From Bryobacterales bacterium (lineage in GTDB: Bacteria > Acidobacteriota > Terriglobia > Bryobacterales > Bryobacteraceae), in NCBI GenBank assembly GCA_020847045.1, contig JADLCT010000043.1:1-64000 (forward strand): a DNA stretch of 64,000 nucleotides, written 5' to 3'. Below the pieces are notes generated by a model, which worked only from the letters and a program-made list of their open reading frames with translations, ran no database searches and was not told where the DNA came from. Shown one piece after another: positions 19,177-29,262 of the stretch. Positions within the stretch are counted from its first letter, which is position 1. Each line of letters opens with the position of its first letter. The translations under genes and the position numbers were made by a program.

Positions 19177-20625
19177 CTAGGCCGCGGCGATCTGTGGAAT
19201 CACCTCGCCATAGACGTCGGTCAGCCGCATGCGGCGTCCCTGGTAGGCGTAGGTGAGCCGCGTGTGGTCCATGCCCAACAGGTGCAGGATGGTGGCGTGC
19301 AGATCGTGCACGGTGACGATCTGCTGCTCGGCCTTGTAGCCGAACTCGTCGCTTGCGCCGATGGTCTGTCCGCCGCGGATGCGCGCGCCTGCCATCCAGA
19401 TCGACATGGCGCCCGGGTTGTGATCGCGTCCCAGTCCGCGTTGTGAAATCGGCATTCGCCCGAACTCGCTCTGCCACACCACCAGCGTTTCGTCCAGCAG
19501 GCCGCGCGCCCGCAGGTCGGTCAGCAGTCCGGCCATGGGCACGTCCACTTCGGCCGCATGCTGCGTGTGGTTTTCTTTTACGTTGCCGTGCGCGTCCCAG
19601 GTGTCGGTGTTCTGATTTCCCAGTCCGCCGTGATAAAGCTGTACGAACCGCACGCCGCGCTCCACCAGACGCCGGGCCATCAGACACTGGCGTCCGAAGC
19701 GCCCGGTCACGGGGTTGTCCAGGCCGTACAGTTTCTTCACCGCCGGGCTTTCGTTTTCCAGCGCGACGGCTTGTGGGGCGCACCGCTGCATCCGGTAGGC
19801 GAGCTCATACGACGAGATGCGCGCCGCCAGCTCGCTGTTGGCAGGATTCCTCTCGGAGTCCCTCCGGTTCAAGGTTTCGAGCAACCGCAGCCGCGCCCGC
19901 ATCTGTTCCTCGCCCAACGACGGCGGCGGCCGCAGATCCAGAATCGGATCGCCCGAGGCCCGGAACACCGTGCCTTGAAACGCCGCCGGCATATAGCCCG
20001 CGCTCCAGTTCGAGGGTCCGCCGAACGGTCCTCCACGCGCGTCGTACACCACCACGAAGGCCGGCAGGTTCTGATTCTCCGACCCCAGCCCATAGGTGAC
20101 CCACGAGCCTACGCTCGGCGCGCCCATACGCACCGTGCCGCTGGCCAGTTCGTAGTGCGCCATTACATGATCGTTCGAACGCCCCACGACGCTGCGAATC
20201 ACCGCCAGTTCGTCGGCGTGCGCACCCACGCAGGGGAACAGCTCCGAGACGGGCAGTCCGGATTGGCCGTGGCGTTGGAAGGAAAACGGCGATGGCATCA
20301 AGGGTCCCGGATGGCCCTGCCGCACGACAACCTCTCCCTTCACGGGCAGCGGCTGGCCGGCATACCTCTCCAATGCCGGCTTGGGGTCGAAGGTGTCCAT
20401 GTGACTCACGCCGCCGCTCATGAACAGACTGATCACGGCCTTGGCGCGGGGAGCGAAATGCGGCTGCTTGGGCAGGAACGGTGAGCCGTCCGCCGGGGTG
20501 TTCGCGCACACGGAGGCGTCATCGGCGGCCAGCAGACCGCGCTCGCTCAACAGGCACGCCAGCGCCACGCCGCTCAAGCCGCCGCCCGCTTCAAACAGGA
20601 ATCTCCGCCGGTCCGTGAATGCCAT
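19177..20625 (-). CDS. DUF1501 protein with Tat signal
   Basis: This 482-residue exported protein begins FTDRRRFLFEAGGG, a twin-arginine signal. SLFMSGGVSHMDTFDPKPAL-type sequence, ending in HMDTFDPKPAL, and later motifs (QSEFGRMP, DHNPGAMSIWMAG) identify the DUF1501 family, related to alkaline-phosphatase/sulfatase folds. The ATG at 20625 is chosen because GAGGT lies 8 bases upstream and the Tat signal starts there, although the frame is open further upstream. The ribosome site overlaps the stop of the DUF1549/DUF1553 gene, 5 bases away, and these two families are usually paired. The biochemical function is unknown. It converges on the cytochrome operon with only 11 bases between stops. Confidence 0.85.
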   Translation of the reverse strand: MAFTDRRRFLFEAGGGLSGVALACLLSERGLLAADDASVCANTPADGSPFLPKQPHFAPRAKAVISLFMSGGVSHMDTFDPKPALERYAGQPLPVKGEVVVRQGHPGPLMPSPFSFQRHGQSGLPVSELFPCVGAHADELAVIRSVVGRSNDHVMAHYELASGTVRMGAPSVGSWVTYGLGSENQNLPAFVVVYDARGGPFGGPSNWSAGYMPAAFQGTVFRASGDPILDLRPPPSLGEEQMRARLRLLETLNRRDSERNPANSELAARISSYELAYRMQRCAPQAVALENESPAVKKLYGLDNPVTGRFGRQCLMARRLVERGVRFVQLYHGGLGNQNTDTWDAHGNVKENHTQHAAEVDVPMAGLLTDLRARGLLDETLVVWQSEFGRMPISQRGLGRDHNPGAMSIWMAGARIRGGQTIGASDEFGYKAEQQIVTVHDLHATILHLLGMDHTRLTYAYQGRRMRLTDVYGEVIPQIAAA

Positions 20626-20630
20626 CGCCG

Positions 20631-23231
20631 TTACCTCAGGTACACAAACTCGTTCAGGTTGAGCAGCACGTGCGTGAGCCCAGCCAGCGGCTGCGACGCC
20701 AGAAACGACAGGCCCGCGGCGCGCTCGCCGGCCTCGGGCGGCCGGCCCAGGGCGAGCCAGTATGCGCGCTCCAACTGCGCCTCGGGCGAGGGGCCCGCTT
20801 CGGCCATCACGCGCGCTGCGAGCCGTCCCGCCTGCGCGATGACGAATTCGTTGTGCAGCAGCGTCAGCGCCTGCGTCGGCACGGTAGAAACATTTCTCCG
20901 TCCGCACGTGATGTTCTGATCCGGCAGGTCGAACACCTCGAAGAAGGGGAAGGGAAGTCCACGCTTCCGGTACACATACACGCTGCGTCGCCATGTTTCA
21001 GGCCCATCCGGCTGTCTCCGCCAGATGCCTTTGTCCATGCTCTTCAGAGTCTCTTCGGGCAGAGGCGGGAACACGGGAGGACCGCCCATGGCCGGATTCA
21101 GGCTTCCCGCCACGGCCAGGATGGCGTCGCGAACCACCTCGGCTTCCAACCGCTGGGCGCGGAACCGCCACCCAAACAGGTTGGCGGCATCGCGCTGCTC
21201 GTTCTCCGGATCGCTGAAGCCGCTGGCCAGCCTGTAGGCGCGCGAGCTCATCAGCAGCTTGTGCATGCGCTTCATGCTCCAGCCATCGTCAAGGAAGCGG
21301 CGCGACAGCCAATCCAGCAGTTCCGGGTGCGTGGGCGGTTCGCCGGTTTTGCCGAAGTTGTCCAGCGTTGCGACGATGCCGCGCCCGAAATGGTGATGCC
21401 AGATACGGTTCACCATCACGCGCGCCGTCAGCGGATTGTCCCGGGCCACCAGCCAGTTGGCCAGAGCCGTTCTCCGGCCGCTGGTGCGGTGGTGCGGAGG
21501 CGGCATCTCCACGGGCATCTCCGAATAGGTGGCCACCTGCACGAAGCCAGGCCGCATCGGCCGTCCGCGCGAGTCCATGTCGCCGTGGTGCAGGAAGTAG
21601 GACGGAGGCGCTTCGTACGGCCTTGTTCCATCGCACAAGAACGCGCCTTCCACCGCTTCGCGCTGTACGCCCTTGCCGGGCGCCGGTTCGTCGCCCGCGC
21701 CATCCGGAGTGAAGCGGTAGTCGCCGTCAGTGATTCCCATGGCCACGGGAATCGGGGCGGGCCGCTGCTTGTCGAGCACCGCGATGCGCGCCGCCAATGC
21801 GCGTCTTGCCGCCAGGTCCGCCGGCGTCATCAGAGGCTCCATCTCGGACGGCGAAGCCCCCGTGGTGCGGATGATCTGGTTGGCCAGCAATACCTGGCCG
21901 GGCGTCCGCTTCTCCTCGGGCGTAAACACAGCCTCCTGAATATGTTTTGGCCATGCGCGGTATTTTTTCTCCCGTACCTGCCTGGCATAGGGAGCTTCCA
22001 GCATTTGCAACTCTTCCCGAAGCGGTTTCAACTTCGCCTCCACCGCCGCCATGGCGGCCGCGTAGGCATCGGCCTCGGGCTTGGGAGCGAGCGGATGGTC
22101 CACCTCGACATAGCCCCACAACGACGCCTGCAGGGCATAATAATCGCGCTGTGGAATGGGATCGAACTTGTGATCGTGGCAGCGCGCGCACTGCACGGTG
22201 AGTCCAAGCACGCCGCGACCGAGCGTGGCGATCATGTCGTCCAGATAGTCGAAGCGGAACTGCGGATTGTCCTTCTCGCGAAAACCCACCTTGGCGTAGT
22301 TGCGCAGGAAGCCCGTCGCGATGAGCCGCGCGTTGGACGCCGGCTCCATCTCGTCGCCGGCAATTTGCTCGCGCAGCAGCACGTCGTAGGGGGTATCCCG
22401 GTTGAACGCCTCAATGACGTAGTCGCGGTAGCGCCAGGCGTTCGGGCGGTCGAAGTCGTGTTCGTAGCCATTCGAGTCGGCGTAACGCGCCACGTCCAGC
22501 CAGTGCCGCCCCCAGCGTTCGCCATACTGTGGCGTGGCCAGCAGACGGTCAATCAGCCTCTCCCAGGCATCGGGCGCGCGATCGGCCAGGAACTCCCGCA
22601 CCTGCTCCGGCGGCGGAGGAAGTCCCGTCAGATCCAGATACGCCCGCCGGACCAGTGTGCCCCGGTCCGCCTCCGGCGCATGCCGCAGCCCTTGCTCGCG
22701 CCACTTGGCGAACAGGAAGGCGTCCACAGGATGGGCGTCCCACTGCGCGTCGCCGTTCTTCGGCGGCTCCTGGCGCCGCAACGGCCGGAAGCTCCACCAC
22801 TGTCGCGCTTCTGGTGCGATGGTGCGGTCTTCCGGTTCCGGTTCCTTCCGGGCTTCCACCTCGGCCAGCGCGCCGGACCAGGGCGCACCCTGCGCCAGCC
22901 AGTCTCGCAGGACGGCCACTTCGGACGCCGCCAGTTTGCCCCCCATCGGCATGAGGGGCTTTTCCAGTCCAGCCACATGCCGGTAGAGACGGGAAGCCTG
23001 CGCATCACCTGGCACAAGCGCCGGACCATGCGCGCCACCCGCCACAGCCGACTCACGCGTGCGCAGATCGAGCTTGCCCAACTGCATCTTCACGCCGTGG
23101 CACTTCAGGCACCGGGCTTCCAGCACCGGTTTCACATCCCGCTCGAACGACACACCCGGCGTTTGCGCGCCCAGCGCGCCCATTGTGGCCGCAGCCAGCA
23201 GCAACCCGTGCGTCTTCGCGCGAATGGACAC
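20631..23231 (-). CDS. PSCyt1-DUF1549-DUF1553 exported protein with one c-type haem
   Basis: This 866-residue protein starts at GTG with a signal peptide. Residues ~25-120 are a PSCyt1 cytochrome-like domain with CLKCH near residue 41 and a following L-x-P-M-G ligand region. Residues ~175-390 are DUF1549 (PSCyt2), with a CARCHDH sequence near residue 350 that is a second CXXCH. Residues ~590-840 are DUF1553 (PSD1). This architecture is abundant in Planctomycetes and Solibacter-type Acidobacteria and is always found beside DUF1501; the role of the pair is not established, though polysaccharide-related oxidation has been suggested from context. A GA-rich ribosome site lies just before the GTG. 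Confidence 0.88.
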   Translation of the reverse strand: MSIRAKTHGLLLAAATMGALGAQTPGVSFERDVKPVLEARCLKCHGVKMQLGKLDLRTRESAVAGGAHGPALVPGDAQASRLYRHVAGLEKPLMPMGGKLAASEVAVLRDWLAQGAPWSGALAEVEARKEPEPEDRTIAPEARQWWSFRPLRRQEPPKNGDAQWDAHPVDAFLFAKWREQGLRHAPEADRGTLVRRAYLDLTGLPPPPEQVREFLADRAPDAWERLIDRLLATPQYGERWGRHWLDVARYADSNGYEHDFDRPNAWRYRDYVIEAFNRDTPYDVLLREQIAGDEMEPASNARLIATGFLRNYAKVGFREKDNPQFRFDYLDDMIATLGRGVLGLTVQCARCHDHKFDPIPQRDYYALQASLWGYVEVDHPLAPKPEADAYAAAMAAVEAKLKPLREELQMLEAPYARQVREKKYRAWPKHIQEAVFTPEEKRTPGQVLLANQIIRTTGASPSEMEPLMTPADLAARRALAARIAVLDKQRPAPIPVAMGITDGDYRFTPDGAGDEPAPGKGVQREAVEGAFLCDGTRPYEAPPSYFLHHGDMDSRGRPMRPGFVQVATYSEMPVEMPPPHHRTSGRRTALANWLVARDNPLTARVMVNRIWHHHFGRGIVATLDNFGKTGEPPTHPELLDWLSRRFLDDGWSMKRMHKLLMSSRAYRLASGFSDPENEQRDAANLFGWRFRAQRLEAEVVRDAILAVAGSLNPAMGGPPVFPPLPEETLKSMDKGIWRRQPDGPETWRRSVYVYRKRGLPFPFFEVFDLPDQNITCGRRNVSTVPTQALTLLHNEFVIAQAGRLAARVMAEAGPSPEAQLERAYWLALGRPPEAGERAAGLSFLASQPLAGLTHVLLNLNEFVYLR

Positions 23232-23257
23232 TGCCTCTCTCTCAACCGGTTTGCCGA

Positions 23258-23263
23258 ATTGTA
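23258..23263 (-). promoter_or_regulatory. -10-like TACAAT for the PSCyt/DUF1501 operon
   Basis: TACAAT on the minus strand lies 26 bases before the GTG start. The leader would include the GAGAGAGAGG ribosome site, so this looks like an ordinary leadered promoter. Confidence 0.4.
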
Positions 23264-23323
23264 TCGAAGGGCGGAGGAGGGCGCAATCCGCCTCTCCGGC
23301 TTAGGCTGGGGGGTGGATAAAAA

Positions 23324-24211
23324 CTAGAAGGGGAGGTCTTTGGCCGCGGCCTCGCCGCTGGCCGAGCGCGCCAGGAAGATGTAGGGATTGATTGGCGTGC
23401 CCCCCTGGCGAACTTCGTAGTGCAGGTGTGGCGAGGTGACGCGCCCGCTGGCGCCCGACAGCGCGACAATCTGACCGCGGCGAATCTCCTGCCCCGGTAC
23501 AACATTGATGTGTGAAAGGTGCGCGTAGTAGGTTTGAAGACCGTTGCCGTGGTCCACCACAACCAGACGGCCATAGCCGCTATAAACTTCCGCTACGGAA
23601 ACAACGCCGTCGGCCGCCGCTTTAACAGGTGTGCCCACGCCCGCCGAGAGATCGACGCCCGTATGGAATGCGCCTTCGCCCGAGAACGGGTCGGTCCGTT
23701 TGCCGAAAGTCGACAGCAGGCGCCCCTGCAAAGGCCAAAGGCTGGGACGTACGTTTACCTGCCAGAGACGGGGGAATTTCCGGAAGTTGCGCGACATCTG
23801 CGCGGACTTCAGAAAGTCGTAGTTTTCCAAGGTCTCCTGGAAACTGGGCAGCAGGGCGCCTTCGGCGGAGATGTCGGCCGGGCCTTCCAGTTTCTGCTTC
23901 ACGCCATAGGCCAGCGTCACTTCGCTGGCCAGCAGTTGCAGCGTCGCCAGTTGCTCGTTCTTCTGGACATTCGATTTTTCCAGCCGCGCATACTGGTCGC
24001 GCAGCGAATCGAACTGCTTTTGCAACGAGTTATAGTTGGCCACCTTCCAGGCCATGCGGGCATAGCTACCCACCGCTCCCAACACGGAGAACAGCCCGAG
24101 CACGGCAAACGCCAGCACTACATAGACAGCTTGATGGGGGATGTGGAGCCTGCGCAGACGCCCGTGGAAGGAGTGGGCCAGGACAACAATAAAATAAGAT
24201 TCCTGCTTCAT
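23324..24211 (-). CDS. M23-family (LytM-like) metallopeptidase, membrane-anchored
   Basis: This 295-residue protein has one N-terminal transmembrane helix (residues ~28-50), a coiled-coil stretch (~60-95) and a C-terminal M23 domain. Zinc ligands are visible as H-x3-D in FHTGVDLSAG and the H-x-H of SPHLHYEV. Members cut peptidoglycan cross-bridges, or act as regulators of cell-wall amidases, in the periplasm. The ATG at 24211 is preferred because the family typically begins MKQESYF; a GTG at 24274 in the same frame gives 21 extra low-complexity residues. It is followed by the PSCyt operon, which has its own promoter. Confidence 0.88.
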   Translation of the reverse strand: MKQESYFIVVLAHSFHGRLRRLHIPHQAVYVVLAFAVLGLFSVLGAVGSYARMAWKVANYNSLQKQFDSLRDQYARLEKSNVQKNEQLATLQLLASEVTLAYGVKQKLEGPADISAEGALLPSFQETLENYDFLKSAQMSRNFRKFPRLWQVNVRPSLWPLQGRLLSTFGKRTDPFSGEGAFHTGVDLSAGVGTPVKAAADGVVSVAEVYSGYGRLVVVDHGNGLQTYYAHLSHINVVPGQEIRRGQIVALSGASGRVTSPHLHYEVRQGGTPINPYIFLARSASGEAAAKDLPF

Positions 24212-24521
24212 CGCGTTCTGGGTGCGGGCCGGGGTTCCCGCCGGGCTCGAAGCTTGACCGTCATGGGGAGCCACTTCGCGGACTACTCGGGAACGATGGC
24301 TCTGTTCCGCGAAACCATCCGCTCACCAGGCCTGCCTGCGGGCCTCTTACTGCACCCGCCCGAGCCGTTCCAGACTCGGATTCTACTGCTTACCGTCCTT
24401 ACTTATCCTGATCGGCAACCCGGTATTGCTAGTTTAGAACGAAACATCAATGATAGCGATTTCCATGCGTGGTGTCAAGACACACCCCCTGCGTCAGGCC
24501 TGCTCACCTGGCCTCGGAATT
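24212..24521. other. Intergenic stretch without a gene
   Basis: About 310 bases between the M23 gene start and the 3' end of the hydrolase gene. No credible frame, tRNA or strong hairpin was seen. Bases ~24385-24475 are noticeably AT-richer than the surroundings and probably hold the promoter of the minus-strand M23 gene, but no convincing -35/-10 pair could be assigned. Confidence 0.5.
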
Positions 24522-26420
24522 TTATTGAGGAAATTTTTGTAAAGTATTGATGTCAAAATCTTTATACAATCCAAAAACAAACAGTTCCGGTACCTCCAGG
24601 TACTGTGCCGGCCTGTCCAGCACCTCCCCCAAACTGGCCATTCCTTGCTGGGAATGGACCCCACTGAAGAGTCCTTTTTCTAACGCATGGGCGGTAAGCC
24701 CGATCATCTGGCTCCTGGGTCCTTGTGTTGCCAGCTTTACCGTTGTCACGCCGAAGCGCTCCTTCACCCAGCGCGCCAGCGCCGCCACCTGGGCCGCCTG
24801 CACGGCAAGGGGCCGCTCGCCCGTCATGTAAAAGAAGCGCGCGTACAGTCCCGCTCCGGTGTTGCCGTCGCGGGAGGGGGCCTCGTCGCCCATCAGCACG
24901 GGGTCCATCACAAAGACCGTCTCTCCGGCATTCAGACGGTCACTGGCCTCGGTCGCGGCCGCTTTTTTGCCTCCATCGGCCAGCAGGATGGTTGCCGTCC
25001 GTGCGGGCGGGCGCTCATAGGCCGACAGCCGCACGGCAGTCGCCGAAAGCCCGTTGGTGAAATCCACACGGTAGCCTTCGCTTTCCACTCCCTTGGCGAG
25101 GTTGCCGCGCAACGCCCAGGCATGGCGTACCTCGGCCGGCTGATAGCGGAGCAGCCGCAGCAGATCCTCGCGCGTGCCGCGCCGCTCGACCAGCTTCGAG
25201 GCGGCCACTCGCGCCAAGCCGAGAATCGTCAGGTTGTCTCCGGGCAAGCCCACGGCCAGCTCCTCCTTGGAACGCAGTTCGCCTTCCATATCGCTTTCGG
25301 CCGCGGGCGCGGGCACGCCGAACACCCGGCCGAAGAAGCGGTAGGAGGCCATGCGGTTGTCCCATTCGTAGTTGTGATCGCCGGGGTCGCGGTTCTCGTG
25401 CCACTGGAACAGGCTTTCCTTCCCGTAGGCGCGGTAAAAGGGCAGGATGGCGTCGTAGATATGCGGCTTCACGAGGGGGGCGCGGAAGCAGCAATCGTCC
25501 TCGGCGTTGGCGGTGATCAGCGCCGGCCGTGGCGCGAGCATGGCCGTGAAGTGCGCATACTCCTGGCCGGCCAGCAGGTCGGTGGCCGACTGCTCATGGT
25601 CACCCATGTCGGCGGTTCTCTCCAGCTTCGAGATCATCGCCGAATAGCCGGCCACGGGCATGGCGGCGGCAACGCGTTCTTCGAGCGAACTGAGGATGAT
25701 CGTCTGCCAGCCGCCGCCGCTCAGTCCGGTAACGCCGATCCGCGCGCGATCCACCTTGCCGTGATCCCACAGAATATCGACGCCCTTGCGCATGGCCAGA
25801 TAAAAGATGCCCAGGCCATTCATGCCTACCAGGTCCAGGTGTGCGCCGTTGTAATGCGAGTTCGCATCTCCCGCCAGTTCGCCATACCAGAGCCACTCCA
25901 GGTTCAAGGCATAGATGCCCATCCGGGCATATTGAACGCAGCGCTTCTGTTTATAGTCGACGGCCTTTCCAATGGGGCCTACGTGGCCGTTCACGTTCAC
26001 GATGCCTGGCGCGCGTCCCTGCGCGTCCGCGGCCGGCCGCTCCGGTTCATACAGCAGAGCCGCGCCCCAGAAGCCCGGCACGATTTCGTAGCGCAGCTTG
26101 CGGATGCGGTATCCCTTGCCCTGGATGACGCCGCGCTCCTCTACCTTGAGTGGCGCATTCACCCACTCCGCGGGCCAACCCTGGTAGACAACCTCGCGCA
26201 GCACCTTCTCGCGGATGCGCTTCTGCTCGCCGTCCCACGCGGCGCCGGAGGCGGGCGCGGTGAGCGGCGGAATGCGCGAGAAGAAGTACTGCCGTAGTTC
26301 GCGCGCCGATTGCTCGGCGCTGGTCAGCGGCGGATCCACCAGTTGGCGGATCTGGGAGGGTTTCGACTGCGGCCAGGCGCACAGGGCGGCCACGGCAAGT
26401 AGAACGGGCGTGCGGATCAT
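24522..26420 (-). CDS. Secreted acetylxylan-esterase-like alpha/beta hydrolase
   Basis: This 632-residue protein has a short signal peptide (1-17) and a central alpha/beta hydrolase domain with the nucleophile elbow GLSGGGWQT near residue 230. A histidine in DPGDHNYEWDNR near 352 is a candidate triad member. The arrangement matches large exported Solibacter-type proteins labelled acetylxylan esterase or glucuronyl-esterase-like. A role in removing acyl groups from plant polysaccharides is inferred from family. A TACAAT hexamer lies 7 bases before the ATG. The last ~25 codons are unusually AT-rich for this region, but the protein ends smoothly. Confidence 0.8.
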   Translation of the reverse strand: MIRTPVLLAVAALCAWPQSKPSQIRQLVDPPLTSAEQSARELRQYFFSRIPPLTAPASGAAWDGEQKRIREKVLREVVYQGWPAEWVNAPLKVEERGVIQGKGYRIRKLRYEIVPGFWGAALLYEPERPAADAQGRAPGIVNVNGHVGPIGKAVDYKQKRCVQYARMGIYALNLEWLWYGELAGDANSHYNGAHLDLVGMNGLGIFYLAMRKGVDILWDHGKVDRARIGVTGLSGGGWQTIILSSLEERVAAAMPVAGYSAMISKLERTADMGDHEQSATDLLAGQEYAHFTAMLAPRPALITANAEDDCCFRAPLVKPHIYDAILPFYRAYGKESLFQWHENRDPGDHNYEWDNRMASYRFFGRVFGVPAPAAESDMEGELRSKEELAVGLPGDNLTILGLARVAASKLVERRGTREDLLRLLRYQPAEVRHAWALRGNLAKGVESEGYRVDFTNGLSATAVRLSAYERPPARTATILLADGGKKAAATEASDRLNAGETVFVMDPVLMGDEAPSRDGNTGAGLYARFFYMTGERPLAVQAAQVAALARWVKERFGVTTVKLATQGPRSQMIGLTAHALEKGLFSGVHSQQGMASLGEVLDRPAQYLEVPELFVFGLYKDFDINTLQKFPQ

Positions 26421-26427
26421 CCCCGCG

Positions 26428-26433
26428 ATTGTA
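26428..26433 (-). promoter_or_regulatory. -10-like TACAAT, leaderless-type promoter for the acetylxylan-esterase-like gene
   Basis: TACAAT on the minus strand ends 7 bases before the ATG at 26420, inside the 48-base gap after mtnA. The 7 intervening bases (CGCGGGG) hold no proper ribosome site. Confidence 0.5.
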
Positions 26434-26468
26434 CCTCCGCGTCCCGGAGGAGGTTGGCAAGGCCTGTG

Positions 26469-27497
26469 TTACTGCGCGGCCAGACGCCGCAGCGACTCGT
26501 CAAATGGCGCGCGGGCCACGCCGCGCTCGGTAATGATCGCCGTCACATACTTTGCCGGCGTCACGTCGAAAGCCGGATTCTGAACGCCGATGCCTTCGGG
26601 AGCGACGGGTACGCCGAACACCTCGGTCACCTCCCTGGCCGCCCGCTGTTCAATGGGGATCTGGTCGCCCGAGGCGAGCGTCAGGTCGAGCGTGGAAACC
26701 GGAGCGGCCACGTAGAACGGCACGCCGTTTTCCTTCGCCAGCACGGCCACCGAATAGGTGCCCACCTTGTTCGCCACGTCACCGTTGGAGGCGATGCGGT
26801 CGGCGCCCACAACGACGCAGCCAATGCGCCCCTGGCGCATGAAGTAGCCCGCCATGTTGTCGGTGATCAGCGTCGTGGGAATGCCGTCCTGCTGCAACTC
26901 CCACGCCGTCAGCCGCGCTCCTTGCAGAAAGGGCCGCGTCTCGTCAGCGAACACGTCGATCTTCTTGCCCGCCTCGATGGCCGCGCGGATCACGCCGAGC
27001 GCCGTGCCATAGCCCGCCGTGGCCAGCGCGCCCGCGTTGCAGTGCGTCAGCACGGTCTTGCCTTCGGGCACCAGCGGCGCGCCGTGACGCCCCATGGCGC
27101 GGTTGATCTCGATGTCCTCATCCTTGATTAAACATGCTTCGGCCACCAGCGCCGCGCGAATCTCCTCGACGGGCTTGCCCCGCAGCGCCGCGTAGAGGCG
27201 TTTCATCCTGTCGATGGCCCAGAACAGGTTCACCGCCGTCGGGCGCGTTCCCGCCAGACGCGCGCAGATGCGCTCCATCTCCTCGTCCAGGCGCGAGGCA
27301 CCGGCCTGTTGCATGCCGATGGCCACGCCCATCGCCGCCGCCACACCGATGGCCGGCGCTCCGCGAATGATCATGTCGACGATGGCCACGGCCACCTCTT
27401 CGTAGCTCTTGCAGGTGACGTAGACCACCTGGCGCGGCAGCTTCGTCTGGTCGATCATGACGACGCCCGCCGGGGTCCATTGAATGGTTTCTACCAT
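26469..27497 (-). CDS. mtnA: S-methyl-5-thioribose-1-phosphate isomerase
   Basis: This 342-residue cytoplasmic enzyme of the methionine salvage pathway converts 5-methylthioribose-1-phosphate to the ribulose form. Family motifs are clear: [13 protein letters not shown] near residue 47, [17 protein letters not shown] near 158 (catalytic cysteine), [16 protein letters not shown] near 195 and the aspartate-containing [19 protein letters not shown] near 237. Length is normal. Its start overlaps the upstream CPBP gene by 7 bases, so it is the last gene of the uvrA operon. No other mtn gene is nearby. Confidence 0.95.
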   Translation of the reverse strand: MVETIQWTPAGVVMIDQTKLPRQVVYVTCKSYEEVAVAIVDMIIRGAPAIGVAAAMGVAIGMQQAGASRLDEEMERICARLAGTRPTAVNLFWAIDRMKRLYAALRGKPVEEIRAALVAEACLIKDEDIEINRAMGRHGAPLVPEGKTVLTHCNAGALATAGYGTALGVIRAAIEAGKKIDVFADETRPFLQGARLTAWELQQDGIPTTLITDNMAGYFMRQGRIGCVVVGADRIASNGDVANKVGTYSVAVLAKENGVPFYVAAPVSTLDLTLASGDQIPIEQRAAREVTEVFGVPVAPEGIGVQNPAFDVTPAKYVTAIITERGVARAPFDESLRRLAAQ

Positions 27498-28276
27498 GGG
27501 TTGAGGGTGTATCCTCCCTGAATCAGAAATGCGCTGAAGAAGGTCAAATTATAGGTGGCGTGCATGCCCACGGCGGCCGCCGTGGAGCGCGTCCACAACC
27601 GCGCCAGCCCGAAGCACACGCCCGCGGCGCCCACCAGCACCACATGCACCCACGACCAGCTATATTGCGGACCGTGCAGCACGGCGAACGGCAGCGCCGC
27701 CAGCACCACGGCGGCCGCGTTGCCGAACGAGCGGGCCAGCAGCGGCAGAAGGAAGCCGCGAAAGGCCAGTTCCTCGCACAAAGGTCCCATGGTGGTGGCG
27801 AACACGCCCATGGCGAAGACGCTGCCCCGGTCGCGCAGCAGTTCGTTCATGGGGGTGGGCGTTTCGGGGGCGCGCAACACCACGCCGAGAATCGCCATGC
27901 CCAGAGCCACCGCCGGGCCCAGCATGAAGCAGAGCGCCATGCCGCGTTTGGAGGAGCTCCACGAAAGCGACGACCAGAACGGCCGGCCGTGGCGCACTTT
28001 CAAAATAAGATACAGCGTGGTGAACCAGAGCGCGTAGCCCGTGAACTGGCCGAGCAGCAGAGGCAGCGCCCGTCCCGACGAGGCCGGCAGCACGGAAGGC
28101 AGCACGGCCACCACGAGCAGACTCACCAGCGCGCACGGCAAGGCCGCCCCGATGAACAGCGCCAGATCGTCGTAGCCCCAAAATGGATAATGCTCCTGGC
28201 CCGCGTAGCCGGATGGCGGTTCGGCCTCGCGGCCCGGGCCCTGCTCGGGCAGCGCCGTCTGGCTCCAGTCGCTCAT
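27491..28276 (-). CDS. CPBP-family intramembrane glutamic protease
   Basis: This 261-residue polytopic membrane protein has about six to seven hydrophobic helices. The catalytic motifs of the CPBP (Abi/Rce1-like) family are present: [10 protein letters not shown] near residue 165 (EExxxR), [10 protein letters not shown] near 196 and HATYN near 243. Such proteases cut substrates within the membrane or process CAAX-like and bacteriocin substrates; no substrate is indicated here. It overlaps the upstream unknown gene by 4 bases and mtnA by 7 bases. Coupled expression with uvrA is seen in sequence, but a functional link is not. Confidence 0.88.
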   Translation of the reverse strand: MSDWSQTALPEQGPGREAEPPSGYAGQEHYPFWGYDDLALFIGAALPCALVSLLVVAVLPSVLPASSGRALPLLLGQFTGYALWFTTLYLILKVRHGRPFWSSLSWSSSKRGMALCFMLGPAVALGMAILGVVLRAPETPTPMNELLRDRGSVFAMGVFATTMGPLCEELAFRGFLLPLLARSFGNAAAVVLAALPFAVLHGPQYSWSWVHVVLVGAAGVCFGLARLWTRSTAAAVGMHATYNLTFFSAFLIQGGYTLNPW

Positions 28277-29262
28277 GCCGCCGCCTCCGGCCCGGAACCG
28301 TGGGCCGCCGCGCGCTCCCGAAGCAGCGCCGCCAGCAAGGGCAGCATGATCTCGTGATGGCCGGTGATGGAATAGCCTTTGCCGCCGGCCTGCGCGTGCG
28401 GACGGTCCACCACGTTCACCTTGGGCCGGTAGTGCTGCAGGAAGTCGAAGTTGGCGGTGGTGAAGTTCCGCACCTCGTGGCCCAGGTTCCGCACGGTGGA
28501 CAAGGCTTTCAGGAAAGTCTCAGGCATCACCACGGCCGAGCCAAGATTGACATACACGCCGCCGCCGTCCAAGCCGCGCACCAGCGTGCAGAACAGCCGG
28601 AAGTCGTGGTGTGTGGCCGCGCCCATCGCCGCGCCGTCCACGTGCGGATGCGTGTGCGGCGTGTCGGTGCCCACGGCAATGTGCACGGTAACCGGAATGG
28701 CCGCTTCATGCGCGCCGCACAGCAGGCTTGAGGCGGCGAAGGAGGCGTTGGCCAGTTGCGCCGTCCGGCGCGCCAGCGCCTCGCCCGCGCCGATGCCATC
28801 GCGCGCCGCCTCGCGCAGGGCCTCGTTGAACTCCTGTCCCGTTTCGCCGGCCGAGCCGAAGCTGCCATCGGGCAGCACCGCCTCCACATCCTCGCTCGTA
28901 TAGCCCGCCATGGCGATTTCGAGATCGTGAATCGCCGCCGCGCCATTCATGGAGAACGACGTGGCGTGGCCAGTGCGCGCCAGATCCAGCAGCAGCGGCG
29001 CCAGACCGCACTTGATCACGTGGCCGCCTATGCCCCACAGCACCGGCTTACCCGCCGCGCGCGCCGCGCCGATGGCCTCCACGACCGCCCGCAGCGAATC
29101 GGCGGCCAGCAGCCGGGGCAGGGAATCGAGCCACTCGCTGAGCGCCATGCCCGCCCGCGGCGGCGAGGCGAACAAACCCGTGTGTACCTTTCCGCCGCGC
29201 CCGAACAGCGAAACCGTTTTCAGCCCCGCCAGATCGGTGGGCTTCACGTTGTAACGGCTCAC
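28273..29262 (-). CDS. Uncharacterised conserved protein, possibly deoxyhypusine-synthase-like
   Basis: This 329-residue soluble protein carries well-conserved-looking motifs: [19 protein letters not shown] near residue 76, [20 protein letters not shown] near 105, [18 protein letters not shown] near 195, FTTANFDF near 268 and [11 protein letters not shown] near 300. The NGA-IHD-E and SED pattern and the glycine-rich Rossmann-like segments recall the deoxyhypusine synthase fold (NAD-dependent), but I cannot assign a reaction. It sits between uvrA and the CPBP protease with 4-base overlaps on both sides. It is best treated as a conserved enzyme of unknown function. Confidence 0.65.
   Translation of the reverse strand: MSRYNVKPTDLAGLKTVSLFGRGGKVHTGLFASPPRAGMALSEWLDSLPRLLAADSLRAVVEAIGAARAAGKPVLWGIGGHVIKCGLAPLLLDLARTGHATSFSMNGAAAIHDLEIAMAGYTSEDVEAVLPDGSFGSAGETGQEFNEALREAARDGIGAGEALARRTAQLANASFAASSLLCGAHEAAIPVTVHIAVGTDTPHTHPHVDGAAMGAATHHDFRLFCTLVRGLDGGGVYVNLGSAVVMPETFLKALSTVRNLGHEVRNFTTANFDFLQHYRPKVNVVDRPHAQAGGKGYSITGHHEIMLPLLAALLRERAAAHGSGPEAAA

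Noticed and set aside
20619-23327. Open frame of about 900 codons antisense to the PSCyt/DUF1549 gene
   Set aside because: The sense strand has clear PSCyt1, DUF1549 and DUF1553 motifs; the antisense product is low-complexity and Arg/His/Gln-rich.
24515-24600. AT-rich patch as a sign of an inserted element
   Set aside because: It is the natural C-terminal coding end of the hydrolase plus flank; no inverted repeats, target duplication or transposase remnant is visible.
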